Source of the DNA: Anaerolineae bacterium
GTDB taxonomy: Bacteria > Chloroflexota > Anaerolineae > Aggregatilineales > Phototrophicaceae
Length of the DNA: 22,375 nt
NCBI GenBank assembly: GCA_015492875.1
Contig: WGEI01000021.1
Coordinates: 1 to 22,375 of the forward strand
Direction: 5' to 3'
Shown piece by piece: positions 1-7,023 of this stretch. The notes beneath the pieces are model-generated. The model saw nothing but the letters and a program-made list of their open reading frames with translations. It ran no database searches and was not told the origin of the DNA. The translations under genes were made by a program, and so were the position numbers. Positions within the stretch are counted from its first letter, which is position 1, and each line of letters begins with the position of its first letter.

Positions 1-2
1 GT

Positions 3-95
3 TACCTTGTGAATACCGCACGCCTCGAAATGGAGAAAGACCCAGAGAAAGCAACGCGCGAGATTGCACGCATTTTTGATTTGCTAAATCACTAA
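3..95 (+). CDS. C-terminal fragment, possibly a CsoR/RcnR-family metal-sensing repressor (partial)
   Basis: Only the last 30 codons are inside the window, ending at TAA 93-95. The peptide reads YLVNTARLEMEKDPEKATRE and ends in IARIFDLLNH. The pattern of a helix, a charged turn and a final amphipathic helix resembles the C-terminus of the small all-helical CsoR/RcnR (DUF156) repressors. Position supports this: copA follows 48 nt later, and a CsoR-type palindrome sits in the copZ promoter at 3357-3372. If it is CsoR-like, the usual second-helix His-xxx-Cys ligands seem to be Tyr and Thr here, which would be atypical. The call rests on a short fragment and context, so it could be another small regulator. 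Confidence 0.35.
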   Translation, partial: YLVNTARLEMEKDPEKATREIARIFDLLNH

Positions 96-143
96 TGTTT
101 TTCCGATGGGTTGCCGTCTGATGAGCCGAAAGGAATCGCAACT

Positions 144-2648
144 ATGGCAACGAAGCAAATAGACCTGCCTGTCACGGGGATGACCTGTGCGTCATGTGTT
201 CGCACTGTGGAACGCGCCTTGAAAAAGGCGGATGGGGTGGCTGAGGCCAATGTCAATATCGCCACCGAAAAAGCCACCGTGAGCTTTGACCCCGAAAAGC
301 TCGACACGAAATTACTCATCCAGCAAGTAGAAAATGCTGGTTATGGCGTCGCCACCGCAACAATGGACTTGCCCATAACAGGGATGACCTGTGCGTCGTG
401 CGTCCGCACTGTAGAACGCGCCTTGAAAAAGCCTGATGGTGTCTTAGATGTCACTGTCAATCTAGCTACGGAAAAAGCCACTGTAACCTATATTCCCGGC
501 CTTGTTAGCCGCCGTGACCTTGTCGCTGCTGTAGAGAGTGCCGGTTATGGGGTGCTAGACCTTTCGGATGCTGCCGAGCCTGAAGATGCCGAGCGTGCTG
601 CCCGTGAGGCGGAAATCGCCCGCCAAGCGCGCTTAGTCAAAATCGGTGCGTTCTTTACTGTGCCGCTTTTCATCTTGAGCATGGGCTATCATTTGCGCCA
701 TACATTCCCCATTCTCGCAGATACTTTCCCTTGGTTGATGTGGGGGGGGTGGCCATTGATATTTTTTGCTTTAGCGACACCTGTGCAAGTTATTCTGGGT
801 CGCCAATATATCGTTGGCGCTTATAAGTCCTTGCGCAATGGCACGGCCAATATGGATGTCCTCATTGCTATGGGGTCGTCTGCGGCTTATATCTACAGTG
901 TCATCGTCTTGCTAGGGCTTGTTTTTGGCTTCAGCGATATTGTTGGCGAACTAGAGTATTTTGAATCCGCTGCTGTCATCCTCACCCTGATTACGCTGGG
1001 CAAATTATTAGAAGCCCGTGCTAAAGGCCGCACTAGTGAGGCCATCCGTAAGTTGATGGAACTCGCACCGCGCACCGCAACAGTTTTGCGCAATGGCGAA
1101 GAGGTTGAAGTTTCCGTTGATGATGTTCTTGTTGGCGATACCTTAATTGTGCGCCCCGGCGAGCGTATTCCAGTAGACGGCGTTGTCGTTGATGGCCGTT
1201 CGGCTGTGGACGAATCAATGTTGACCGGCGAGAGCTTGCCAGTGAATAAAAACGTTGGCGATAACGTCATCGGCGCGACTGTGAACCGCAATGGCCGCCT
1301 CGTCATTGAGGCGACTGCCGTTGGCGCACAAACCGCTTTAGCCCAAATCATCCGCATGGTGCAACAAGCTCAAGGGAGTAAAGCCCCCATTCAGCGCGTT
1401 GCAGACCAAGTCTCTGGCGTCTTTGTGCCCATTGTGATTGTGCTTGCCATCATCACTTTTGTTGGTTGGCTTACTATCGGCACTGCGCCCTTGCCAACTG
1501 CTGTGCTCAATGCGATTGTTGTTTTGGTTATTGCTTGCCCCTGTGCGCTTGGCCTCGCCACGCCAACCGCGATTATGGTCGGTACAGGGCGCGGGGCACA
1601 GATGGGTATTCTCTTCAAAAATAGCGAAGCGTTGGAGACCGCCCATAAAGTCAATGTTGTTCTACTTGACAAAACGGGGACAATAACGCGCGGTGAGCCT
1701 GCTGTCACCGATGTTGTGCCTGCCGATGGCTACAAACGCGACGATGTATTGCGACTTGCAGCGGGTGCAGAGCGCGGCAGCGAGCATCCATTGGCATTGG
1801 CTGTTGTCCAAGCTGCCCAGCAAGCTGCGCTTAATCCGCCACAACCACAGGCTTTCGATAGCATTGCTGGTCGAGGTGTAAGTGCACAGGTTGATGGGTA
1901 TGAAGTGCTTGTTGGTAGCCCGCGCTTCAGCAAAGAACAAGGCGTTGATTTAACGCCGCTACAGGATGTTATAGAGCGTCTTCAATCTAGTGCCCGCACT
2001 GCGATTGTGCTCGCAGTAGATGGGGCGCTTGCTGGGGTTATCGGCATCGCTGATACCGTGAAAACTGGTGCTGCCGAAGCGATTGCCGCTATGAAACACG
2101 CGGGGTTGGAAGTCACTATGGTGACTGGCGATAATACAGCCACTGCCGAAGCCATTGCTCGTGAGGTTGGTATTGAGCGTGTCTTTGCAGAGGTGCTCCC
2201 CGGAGAAAAAGCCGACGTTGTCAAGCAACTCCAAGCCGAAGGCAAACGGGTGGCGATGGTTGGCGATGGTATCAACGATGCGCCAGCGCTTGCTCAAGCT
2301 GATTTAGGCGTTGCCATTGGCACGGGCACAGACATCGCTATGGAGGCCGCAGACCTGACGCTGATGAGCGGCGACTTATCTGGGGTTGTGCGCGGCCTTC
2401 GCCTCAGCCGTGCCACGATGCGCACGATTTATCAAAACCTCTTCTGGGCCTTCATCTATAATATCATCCTCATTCCAGTTGCCATGCTGGGCTTGCTTGT
2501 GCCCGCATTGGCCGCTGGTGCTATGGCCTTCTCGTCCATCTTTGTCGTGAGCAATAGCTTGCGGCTACGGAATGCCCGTATTGAAGACGAAACCGTGCGC
2601 AAATCACAAATGGGTTCACCACAACCTGTATCTTCACCTGTGAGTTAG
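144..2648 (+). CDS. copA: Cu(I)-exporting P1B-type ATPase CopA
   Basis: An inner-membrane pump that uses ATP to expel Cu(I). Two N-terminal HMA domains carry GMTCASC motifs (Cys15/Cys18 and Cys83/Cys86). Then come the membrane helices, the actuator motif TGES (361-364), the CPC metal site (Cys465-Pro-Cys467), the phosphorylation motif DKTGT (Asp509), the SEHPLA nucleotide-domain motif and the hinge GDGINDAP (from Gly707). The 834-aa length fits a two-HMA CopA. An in-frame TTG at 111 lies upstream, but ATG 144 is preferred because a purine-rich AAAGGAA precedes it at about 8 nt and the HMA fold starts directly after it. It probably shares an operon with the upstream fragment and the downstream lipoprotein. 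Cu versus Ag specificity cannot be separated from sequence, but CPC plus the GMTCASC motifs make a monovalent metal very likely. Confidence 0.96.
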   Translation: MATKQIDLPVTGMTCASCVRTVERALKKADGVAEANVNIATEKATVSFDPEKLDTKLLIQQVENAGYGVATATMDLPITGMTCASCVRTVERALKKPDGVLDVTVNLATEKATVTYIPGLVSRRDLVAAVESAGYGVLDLSDAAEPEDAERAAREAEIARQARLVKIGAFFTVPLFILSMGYHLRHTFPILADTFPWLMWGGWPLIFFALATPVQVILGRQYIVGAYKSLRNGTANMDVLIAMGSSAAYIYSVIVLLGLVFGFSDIVGELEYFESAAVILTLITLGKLLEARAKGRTSEAIRKLMELAPRTATVLRNGEEVEVSVDDVLVGDTLIVRPGERIPVDGVVVDGRSAVDESMLTGESLPVNKNVGDNVIGATVNRNGRLVIEATAVGAQTALAQIIRMVQQAQGSKAPIQRVADQVSGVFVPIVIVLAIITFVGWLTIGTAPLPTAVLNAIVVLVIACPCALGLATPTAIMVGTGRGAQMGILFKNSEALETAHKVNVVLLDKTGTITRGEPAVTDVVPADGYKRDDVLRLAAGAERGSEHPLALAVVQAAQQAALNPPQPQAFDSIAGRGVSAQVDGYEVLVGSPRFSKEQGVDLTPLQDVIERLQSSARTAIVLAVDGALAGVIGIADTVKTGAAEAIAAMKHAGLEVTMVTGDNTATAEAIAREVGIERVFAEVLPGEKADVVKQLQAEGKRVAMVGDGINDAPALAQADLGVAIGTGTDIAMEAADLTLMSGDLSGVVRGLRLSRATMRTIYQNLFWAFIYNIILIPVAMLGLLVPALAAGAMAFSSIFVVSNSLRLRNARIEDETVRKSQMGSPQPVSSPVS

Positions 2649-2659
2649 CTCAATTCTAT

Positions 2660-2687
2660 GGGGCGGGATAAACTCGCCCCGTATTTT
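2660..2687 (+). terminator. GC-rich hairpin between copA and the thioredoxin-like gene (terminator or attenuator)
   Basis: GGGGCGGG (2660-2667) pairs with CTCGCCCC (2673-2680) around a 5-nt loop, with one G-T wobble. GTATTTT follows. The Shine-Dalgarno of the next gene starts at 2690. It could terminate part of the copA transcript and lower expression of the downstream gene. Confidence 0.6.
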
Positions 2688-2701
2688 ATGGAGGTTGAAC
2701 T

Positions 2702-3079
2702 TTGCGCTATTGGATGTTGTTATGGACATTGCTCATCGCGTTGTTTGGGATAACAGCGTGTTCTTCTCCCAGTGAAAACGCGCCCCAATCGGCCTTACCT
2801 TTGGCAGAAGATAAACCCACATTCGTATTTTTCTACACTGATGGGTGAATCCCTTGAGCGCGGATGATGCCCATCGTGGATGGGCTTGAAGAGCAGTATA
2901 ATGAAAAAGTGCAGTTCGTGCGCTTGAATGTTAATGCCGAAGGGGCTGAAGCCTTCCGCGAGTTAAATTTACCGGGCCATCCTACGGTTGTGATATTTAA
3001 CGCTGTGGGGGAAGAGGTCTATCGCGGTTTTGGGGTCATTCCTGAAGCACAACTTGAACGCGAACTTGATGCCTTATGA
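2702..3079 (+). CDS. Thioredoxin-fold lipoprotein with a predicted UxxU (TGA-xx-TGA) active site; candidate selenoprotein
   Basis: Reading from TTG 2702, 7 nt after GGAGG (2690-2694), gives 125 residues if two internal TGA codons (2846-2848 and 2855-2857) are read through. Residues 1-20 form a lipoprotein signal peptide with lipobox ITAC (Cys20). A linker follows, then a thioredoxin fold: strand PTFVFFYTDG, active site at residues 49-52, helix ARMMPIVDGLEEQY, and the cis-proline strand GHPTVVIF. The two TGAs sit exactly where the two cysteines of CxxC belong, giving U-I-P-U. A hairpin at 2869-2885 has the geometry of a bacterial SECIS. TGA is an ordinary stop elsewhere in the window, for example at 3077-3079 and 5686-5688. 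The likely role is extracytoplasmic thiol/selenol redox linked to copper export (inferred). The alternative is a pseudogene with two nonsense changes, which would hit both catalytic positions only by coincidence. A standard caller would report only 2864-3079. Confidence 0.75.
2869..2885 (+). promoter_or_regulatory. Candidate bacterial SECIS hairpin
   Basis: GCCCATC (2869-2875) pairs perfectly with GATGGGC (2879-2885) around loop GTG. If the closing C-G pair opens, the loop is CGTGG on a 6-bp stem. From the end of the TGA codons to the loop is 27 nt for the first and 18 nt for the second. Bacterial SECIS elements are known to lie inside the coding region shortly after the UGA, with a small loop having G near its start, and both spacings fit. 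One element could serve both codons. Confidence 0.6.
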
Positions 3080-3085
3080 TGATAA

Positions 3086-3113
3086 AAAACCCCGTCGATT
3101 GCGGCGGGGTTTT
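3086..3113. terminator. Bidirectional terminator between the convergent lipoprotein and copZ genes
   Basis: AAAACCCCGTCG (3086-3097) pairs with CGGCGGGGTTTT (3102-3113) around loop ATTG, with one G-T wobble. A-tract and T-tract flanks make it usable in both directions. Confidence 0.85.
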
Positions 3114-3131
3114 CGAGTAGAACAAGCAGTT

Positions 3132-3341
3132 TTAAGCGTTTTCCGGCGCGTAGTCAATCTCGGTTAACTTCGAAACGATTTGCTCCCAAGTGGCCGGTTC
3201 GTTATATTCTACAGTCATGGTTTTGCTGCTCGCTTCACCATCAACGCGCTCCACACCTTGCAGTGCGCTAAGTTCTGTTTTGATCGTACGAACGCAACCA
3301 TCGCAACCGATATTGGGGACTTTGAAAGTCTTCTTTTCCAT
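3132..3341 (-). CDS. copZ: CopZ-like heavy-metal-associated (HMA) domain protein, probable copper chaperone
   Basis: A 69-aa cytosolic single-domain protein with the ferredoxin-like HMA fold. The metal motif is NIGCDGC (Cys13 and Cys16). It differs from the GMTCxxC of CopA by replacing Met-Thr with Ile-Gly. CopZ proteins bind Cu(I) with two cysteines and hand it to the N-terminal domains of CopA, which is encoded about 500 bp away. The start is ATG 3341, with a strong AGGAGG 8 nt before it. Its promoter has a CsoR-like operator over the start region, so copper-induced expression is likely. The gene converges on the copA unit and shares a terminator with it. Copper as the ligand is inferred from context; the fold itself is clear. 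Confidence 0.85.
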   Translation of the reverse strand: MEKKTFKVPNIGCDGCVRTIKTELSALQGVERVDGEASSKTMTVEYNEPATWEQIVSKLTEIDYAPENA

Positions 3342-3356
3342 GAGTTTAACCTCCTC

Positions 3357-3378
3357 ATACCCTACGGGGTATATTATA
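3357..3378 (-). promoter_or_regulatory. copZ promoter -10 box with CsoR-type operator
   Basis: On the minus strand a perfect TATAAT lies at 3378-3373, directly followed by the dyad ATACCC-TACG-GGGTAT (3372-3357). The arms are perfect inverted repeats around 4 nt. This resembles operators of CsoR copper repressors (TACCC...GGGTA type). It would cover the transcription start and lies just before the Shine-Dalgarno. A weak -35 (TTCAGT) is 16 nt upstream of the -10. Confidence 0.7.
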
Positions 3379-3420
3379 TCACGGCTTTTCCATGACTGAA
3401 ATAGACAAATGTCACCTTTT

Positions 3421-4545
3421 TCATCCTATCAGCGCCTCTATTTCCTCTCGCACCGCTTCATCTGTTTCGTGGTCATAGAGGCGTGTGAGCAATCTTGCCG
3501 CCCCATACCTCATAATTTGCCATAGCGCCCATGCGGCATGTCCTCTGATGAGGGACGAGGTGTCATAGAGTAATTGGATGAGGTATGGAATAGCGCGCTC
3601 ATCTCCCCAATTACCCGCAGCAATACAGGCATTACGCACCATGCGCGTTCTCTTTATGCGATAGACAGGCGTGCCTTTATACCATGCGGCGAATGTTTCC
3701 TCATCTAATGCCAATAAATCGGTGATGGCAGGGGCAAAGCGCTCTAGCGAAGGCCGCTCTAGCGGTAGTGGTGCATAGTTAGGAGCGAAGCGTTGAAAGG
3801 GGCACACATCTTGGCAAATATCGCATCCAAACACCCAATTGCCGAAGTGCGGGCGCAACCCTCTATCTATCCATCCCTTATTTTCTATCGTGTGATAGCT
3901 AATACACCGCCGCGCATCTAACACATACGGGGCGGGGAATGCGTTTGTTGGGCAAGCGCTAAGGCAACGGCTACATGTGCCGCACATATGCGCTTTATGG
4001 GGGGGATCGTATGTATCGAAAATGGCAGTAGTGATAATCTCGCCAAGAAAGAAGTAGCTACCACGTCGTGGCCGAATTAGCATCGTATTCTTGCCGATGA
4101 ATCCAAACCCAGCCTGTTGCCCATGACTACGTTCTAGAATAGCGCCAGTATCTACATAGAGTTTATAATCGCCATTTCCTAACTGTTGCGCCAAAGAAAT
4201 GAGTTTAGGCGTCATGATATCATGATAATCTTGTCCCCACGCATAAGCGGCGATACGCCCGCGTGATGGGTCTTCTAGCACCTCTGGGGGGAAGAGGTGT
4301 TTTGCGGCGGTATAGTCCAACCCTACTACTATCATCGATTGTGCATTGGGCAGGATGTTCTGCAAATTCTCTCGCCGAATAATGCGGTCAGGCCTCGCCA
4401 TATAGCCCATTACGCCGTGCATGCCTGCTGCAATCCATCGTTTGTAAGCCTCAAGCGTGGGAGATGGTTCGGCATGTACAATGCCAACGATATTAAACCC
4501 TAATTCTAAGGCGATTTGTTTAACCTGTTCGGCTTTGAGCTGCAT
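3421..4545 (-). CDS. queG: Epoxyqueuosine reductase QueG
   Basis: Catalyses the last step of queuosine synthesis, reducing epoxyqueuosine in tRNA to queuosine using cobalamin and two [4Fe-4S] clusters. Visible marks are the conserved YVDTGAILER segment (Asp132, the proposed proton donor), followed by GFGFIGKNT. Two ferredoxin-like cysteine sets follow: Cys188, Cys191, Cys194, Cys198 in HMCGTCSRCLSACP, and Cys214 with Cys241, Cys244, Cys248 in FGCDICQDVCP. A C-terminal HEAT-like region (about 290-374) is typical of the family. ATG 4545 is preferred (374 aa) because AAAGG lies 7 nt upstream; the in-frame TTG at 4560 has no ribosome site. tgt, another queuosine gene, lies at 18424-19533 but not in the same operon. 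Confidence 0.95.
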   Translation of the reverse strand: MQLKAEQVKQIALELGFNIVGIVHAEPSPTLEAYKRWIAAGMHGVMGYMARPDRIIRRENLQNILPNAQSMIVVGLDYTAAKHLFPPEVLEDPSRGRIAAYAWGQDYHDIMTPKLISLAQQLGNGDYKLYVDTGAILERSHGQQAGFGFIGKNTMLIRPRRGSYFFLGEIITTAIFDTYDPPHKAHMCGTCSRCLSACPTNAFPAPYVLDARRCISYHTIENKGWIDRGLRPHFGNWVFGCDICQDVCPFQRFAPNYAPLPLERPSLERFAPAITDLLALDEETFAAWYKGTPVYRIKRTRMVRNACIAAGNWGDERAIPYLIQLLYDTSSLIRGHAAWALWQIMRYGAARLLTRLYDHETDEAVREEIEALIG

Positions 4546-4851
4546 GGGGCGGCCTTTCAAAATTCGAAATGCGGTTGGCTGTGCGTTATAATGGCTGCTT
4601 ACGATAGGTCTATGAAGTGTAGTTAGGTGACAATGGGTTTACAAGCCGAAGCCCTTCAACAGTGACAGTCCAGACCTGCTTTCTGCAGTGCAAACGGCTA
4701 ATCACAATACTCGAACAAAACTCGCCTACAGGTCATGCTATTCAGATGCCTACACCAGTGCGGAGTTGGCTGCAACCTCGTTAAGCTGGTTCGCCATAGG
4801 CGACATTTACCGAGCACCATACCGTTCTTTTGCTCATAAAGGGGAATAGTT
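4546..4851. other. 306-bp divergent intergenic region, no gene recognised
   Basis: Lies between divergent queG and the DUF2785 gene. I see no convincing ORF and no tRNA, SRP RNA, RNase P or tmRNA signature on either strand. A perfect TATAAT occurs on the plus strand at 4587-4592 with only a weak TTCGAA 18 nt upstream. Small hairpins occur, such as GGGTTT/AAGCCC near 4635-4653 and TCGCC-ATA-GGCGA at 4790-4802. It is long enough for a leader or a small RNA, but this is unproven. Confidence 0.4.
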
Positions 4852-5688
4852 GTGGAGCGCGATTTTTGGCAAGCCATTATTGTTAACAATTATGCTTTTC
4901 CCGATGGCCATGATGTAGTGAGCCTCACTAATGAACTGCTTGAATATTTAGCCTATCCTGATGAAGAGTTGCGAGACCGTTTTGCCTATAACATTCTCGC
5001 CCGTTGGATTGTACGCGATAGCCTTTACACATCACAAGATTTGCGCGATATGATGAACCTTTTGCTAGCCAATCTCACTTTAGGGCTAGGGGAGCAAAAT
5101 ACGGATAGCGTGTTCCTGCGGTCTTATAGCGCGCTTGTGCTATCACTGATTATTTTCCTCCACAATCGTGCGCCGTTTTTAGATGAGGGAGAGTTAGCGG
5201 CTATCCTAGATGGCGCGCTGGATTATTGGATGCGTGAAATTGATTTGCGCGGTTATGTAGCGGGCAAAGGCCTCGCGGCCCCTGTGGCGCATGTCGCTGA
5301 TTTATTGCGCTTTTTAGCGCGTTCCCCCTTGTTGCTAGAAGTCGATTTATTGCGCATTTTAGACGCCATTGCCGCCCGCTTGCTCCTAGAAGCGCCCGCA
5401 ATTTTTCACTTTGATGAAGACGACCGCTTAGCACTTGTCGTTATCGAGGTGATGCGTCGTAACTTATTGCCAGAACTCAACTTCAATGAATGGCTAGGGC
5501 GTTTCAACGCATGGCAAAATGCCCATGAGAACGACATCCGGTTTGATTTTGCCGTACATGCTACTGCTCATAACGTTAAGCACTTCTTGCGAGCCTTATA
5601 CTGCCGCCTAGCGCTATCGGGCGTTGGCGAGCAATTAGTCGATTTCCGCAGGGAAATGCTAGAGATAATCAAAGACTATAGCATCTGA
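4852..5688 (+). CDS. DUF2785 domain-containing protein
   Basis: A 278-aa soluble, mostly helical protein. The features I recognise from the DUF2785 family are YPDEELRDRFAY with the following ARWI helix, the SVFLRSYSALVLS segment, and the signature DLRGYVAGKG followed by a conserved Ala/His-rich helix (APVAHVADLL). The family is of unknown function. The helical layout suggests a HEAT-like scaffold. The start is GTG 4852 with AAAGGGG (4838-4844) 7 nt upstream. It is a single-gene unit whose end overlaps the convergent glycosyltransferase gene by 13 nt, with no separate terminator. There is no signal peptide or membrane segment. Family assignment is fairly firm; no function is claimed. Confidence 0.78.
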   Translation: MERDFWQAIIVNNYAFPDGHDVVSLTNELLEYLAYPDEELRDRFAYNILARWIVRDSLYTSQDLRDMMNLLLANLTLGLGEQNTDSVFLRSYSALVLSLIIFLHNRAPFLDEGELAAILDGALDYWMREIDLRGYVAGKGLAAPVAHVADLLRFLARSPLLLEVDLLRILDAIAARLLLEAPAIFHFDEDDRLALVVIEVMRRNLLPELNFNEWLGRFNAWQNAHENDIRFDFAVHATAHNVKHFLRALYCRLALSGVGEQLVDFRREMLEIIKDYSI

Positions 5689-6920
5689 ATTACTTTCAGA
5701 ATTTCTTTAGCTGCCCGCTCTATCCCACCTAGCGCCGCCATTTCTTCCGCTAACTTCTGGGCGCGGGCGATTGTGCGTTCATCGCTTAATAGTGCATGAA
5801 TGCCCTCACGTATTTTCCCTTGCTGCACATCCTGTGCGCTCAAATTAAGCCCCACTTTCGCCATCGCAATCCGTCGCGCTTGCACGCGCTGGTCAGCGGC
5901 GTGTGGTACGGCAATTTGCACGCGCCCATGCACTACGGCACGGTGTGTTGTACCCATGCCCCCATGATGAATGATAATCGCCGCGCGTGGCAAAACATGG
6001 TCAAACGGCGCCCAGTTGAGCAAGCGTGTGTGCGGGGGCAAGGCGCGCTTCAGTTGCGCTTTTTGCTCTGGATCGATGGGATTGCGCCCCAGCACTACGA
6101 TGGGTACAAGCCCTTCTCTATAGGCCGATTGTGCCGCCCAGCTGAAAAAACCTAAATCGCCCGTGAAGACTGTGCCCAATGTGATAAGCGCCAATGGCCA
6201 ATCATCGGGTATATCTTGCAGCCATTGGGGTGGGGCGTCATCTGGGAGTTGCGCCTTGCCGCCCACAAAGACATTTTGCTCTAAAAGGGTGGTCATTTCC
6301 GAACGATACCAACTCCGCGTAAAATAACAGACATGCAATAGCGGGCTACGGATAGAAGGCGTAACCCCACCGCTAAAATTCACGCCATGAACGCCGAAAT
6401 GTTCACAAAGCCTTGCAATACGCTGTTGGCTCTCTTTGCCTAATGCCTTCTGAACGGGGAACATGGCCTCTGCATTCAAATCTGCTTGCGCTGGCCAACC
6501 ACCTACAATAAGCGGTACATCCAGCTTTTCTGCTGCAATTGCTGCCGCAGTGAGGAAAGGGTCAATGACCATAGCATCAGGGCGACCAATCCTTGCCGCT
6601 AGTGTCAACAATGCCTCTACTGCCTGCCTGACTAAATCTTCGCTGAGCCATGTATCCAACGCACGGCGATAACGCAGCATAACGGCTTCTTGCGGCGCTA
6701 TTTGGCTCAAATCTGGCTTAGGTGGCGGTGGCCACAGCCAACCTGTTTGGGGAATTGGTGCAAAGTCTAGCCCAGCGGTTTCTATGTGTTGCGCTAACGG
6801 TTGGCTGCTTACCCATAAAACCTGATGCCTACTTTTTTTTAATACCTTCGCTGTATTGAGTAGTCCACCCCAGTCAGTATGGCTATAAAGTGGGGCGGTG
6901 ACAAACCAGAATGTGCTCAT
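5676..6920 (-). CDS. GT1-family (UGT/MGT-like) glycosyltransferase
   Basis: A 414-aa GT-B fold enzyme of the UDP-glucuronosyltransferase/macrolide glycosyltransferase group, which transfers a sugar from a nucleotide donor to a lipophilic small molecule. The N-terminal strand FWFVTAPLYSHT with the loop GGLLNTAKVL is the acceptor-domain start. LALITLGTVF opens the C-terminal donor domain. HHGGMGTTHRAV (His318 onward), with VPHAADQRVQARRI behind it, is the donor-binding signature. ATG 6920 is preferred over ATG 6965, because AAAGGAG precedes it (11 nt) and the first strand begins there; nothing resembling a ribosome site precedes 6965. No tailoring genes lie nearby, so the acceptor is unknown. 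Carotenoid, macrolide or glycolipid substrates are all possible. Confidence 0.85.
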   Translation of the reverse strand: MSTFWFVTAPLYSHTDWGGLLNTAKVLKKSRHQVLWVSSQPLAQHIETAGLDFAPIPQTGWLWPPPPKPDLSQIAPQEAVMLRYRRALDTWLSEDLVRQAVEALLTLAARIGRPDAMVIDPFLTAAAIAAEKLDVPLIVGGWPAQADLNAEAMFPVQKALGKESQQRIARLCEHFGVHGVNFSGGVTPSIRSPLLHVCYFTRSWYRSEMTTLLEQNVFVGGKAQLPDDAPPQWLQDIPDDWPLALITLGTVFTGDLGFFSWAAQSAYREGLVPIVVLGRNPIDPEQKAQLKRALPPHTRLLNWAPFDHVLPRAAIIIHHGGMGTTHRAVVHGRVQIAVPHAADQRVQARRIAMAKVGLNLSAQDVQQGKIREGIHALLSDERTIARAQKLAEEMAALGGIERAAKEILKVIQML

Positions 6921-6994
6921 CGCTTTGTTATCTCCTTTTGGCACTATGCAAGATAAGCGTTTCATGAGTTTTGTTCAAGGGAGGACTGCTGAAC

Positions 6995-7023
6995 TTGATT
7001 TTTTAGAACATATGTTGTATAGT
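6995..7023 (+). promoter_or_regulatory. Sigma-70-type promoter of the VOC gene
   Basis: TTGATT (6995-7000), a 17-nt spacer, then TATAGT (7018-7023). The predicted start is near 7030, leaving a leader of about 75 nt before ATG 7105. Confidence 0.65.

Noticed and set aside
111..143. TTG 111 as the copA start
   Set aside because: ATG 144 has a better-spaced purine-rich site and begins at the HMA domain; the 11 extra residues show no family similarity.
742..749. Run of eight G in copA as a frameshift site
   Set aside because: The reading frame is continuous through it and gives a normal membrane segment, so there is no sign of a frameshift, though it could be a phase-variable or error-prone tract.
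893..2297. Long minus-strand ORFs opposite copA
   Set aside because: They are shadows of the strongly supported copA frame, with no ribosome sites or domain patterns.
2702..2863. Pseudogene or variant genetic code as the explanation for the in-frame TGAs
   Set aside because: No other disabling change is present and both TGAs fall exactly on catalytic Cys positions. TGA is a normal stop in other genes here (for example 5686-5688), so a wholesale code change does not fit. A pseudogene is kept only as the less likely alternative.
2864..3079. A stand-alone 71-aa ORF starting at ATG 2864
   Set aside because: It starts in the middle of the thioredoxin fold, just after the active-site position, has no suitable ribosome site and lacks the first strand. 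The frame continues upstream through two TGAs to a proper lipoprotein signal, so this is the truncated tail of 2702-3079.
4600..4850. A known structured RNA (tmRNA, RNase P, SRP or 6S RNA) in the gap
   Set aside because: None of the conserved core motifs of these RNAs could be found on either strand.
4698..4889. 63-aa minus-strand ORF in the queG/DUF2785 gap
   Set aside because: It has no ribosome site or recognisable protein pattern, and it overlaps the start of the DUF2785 gene.
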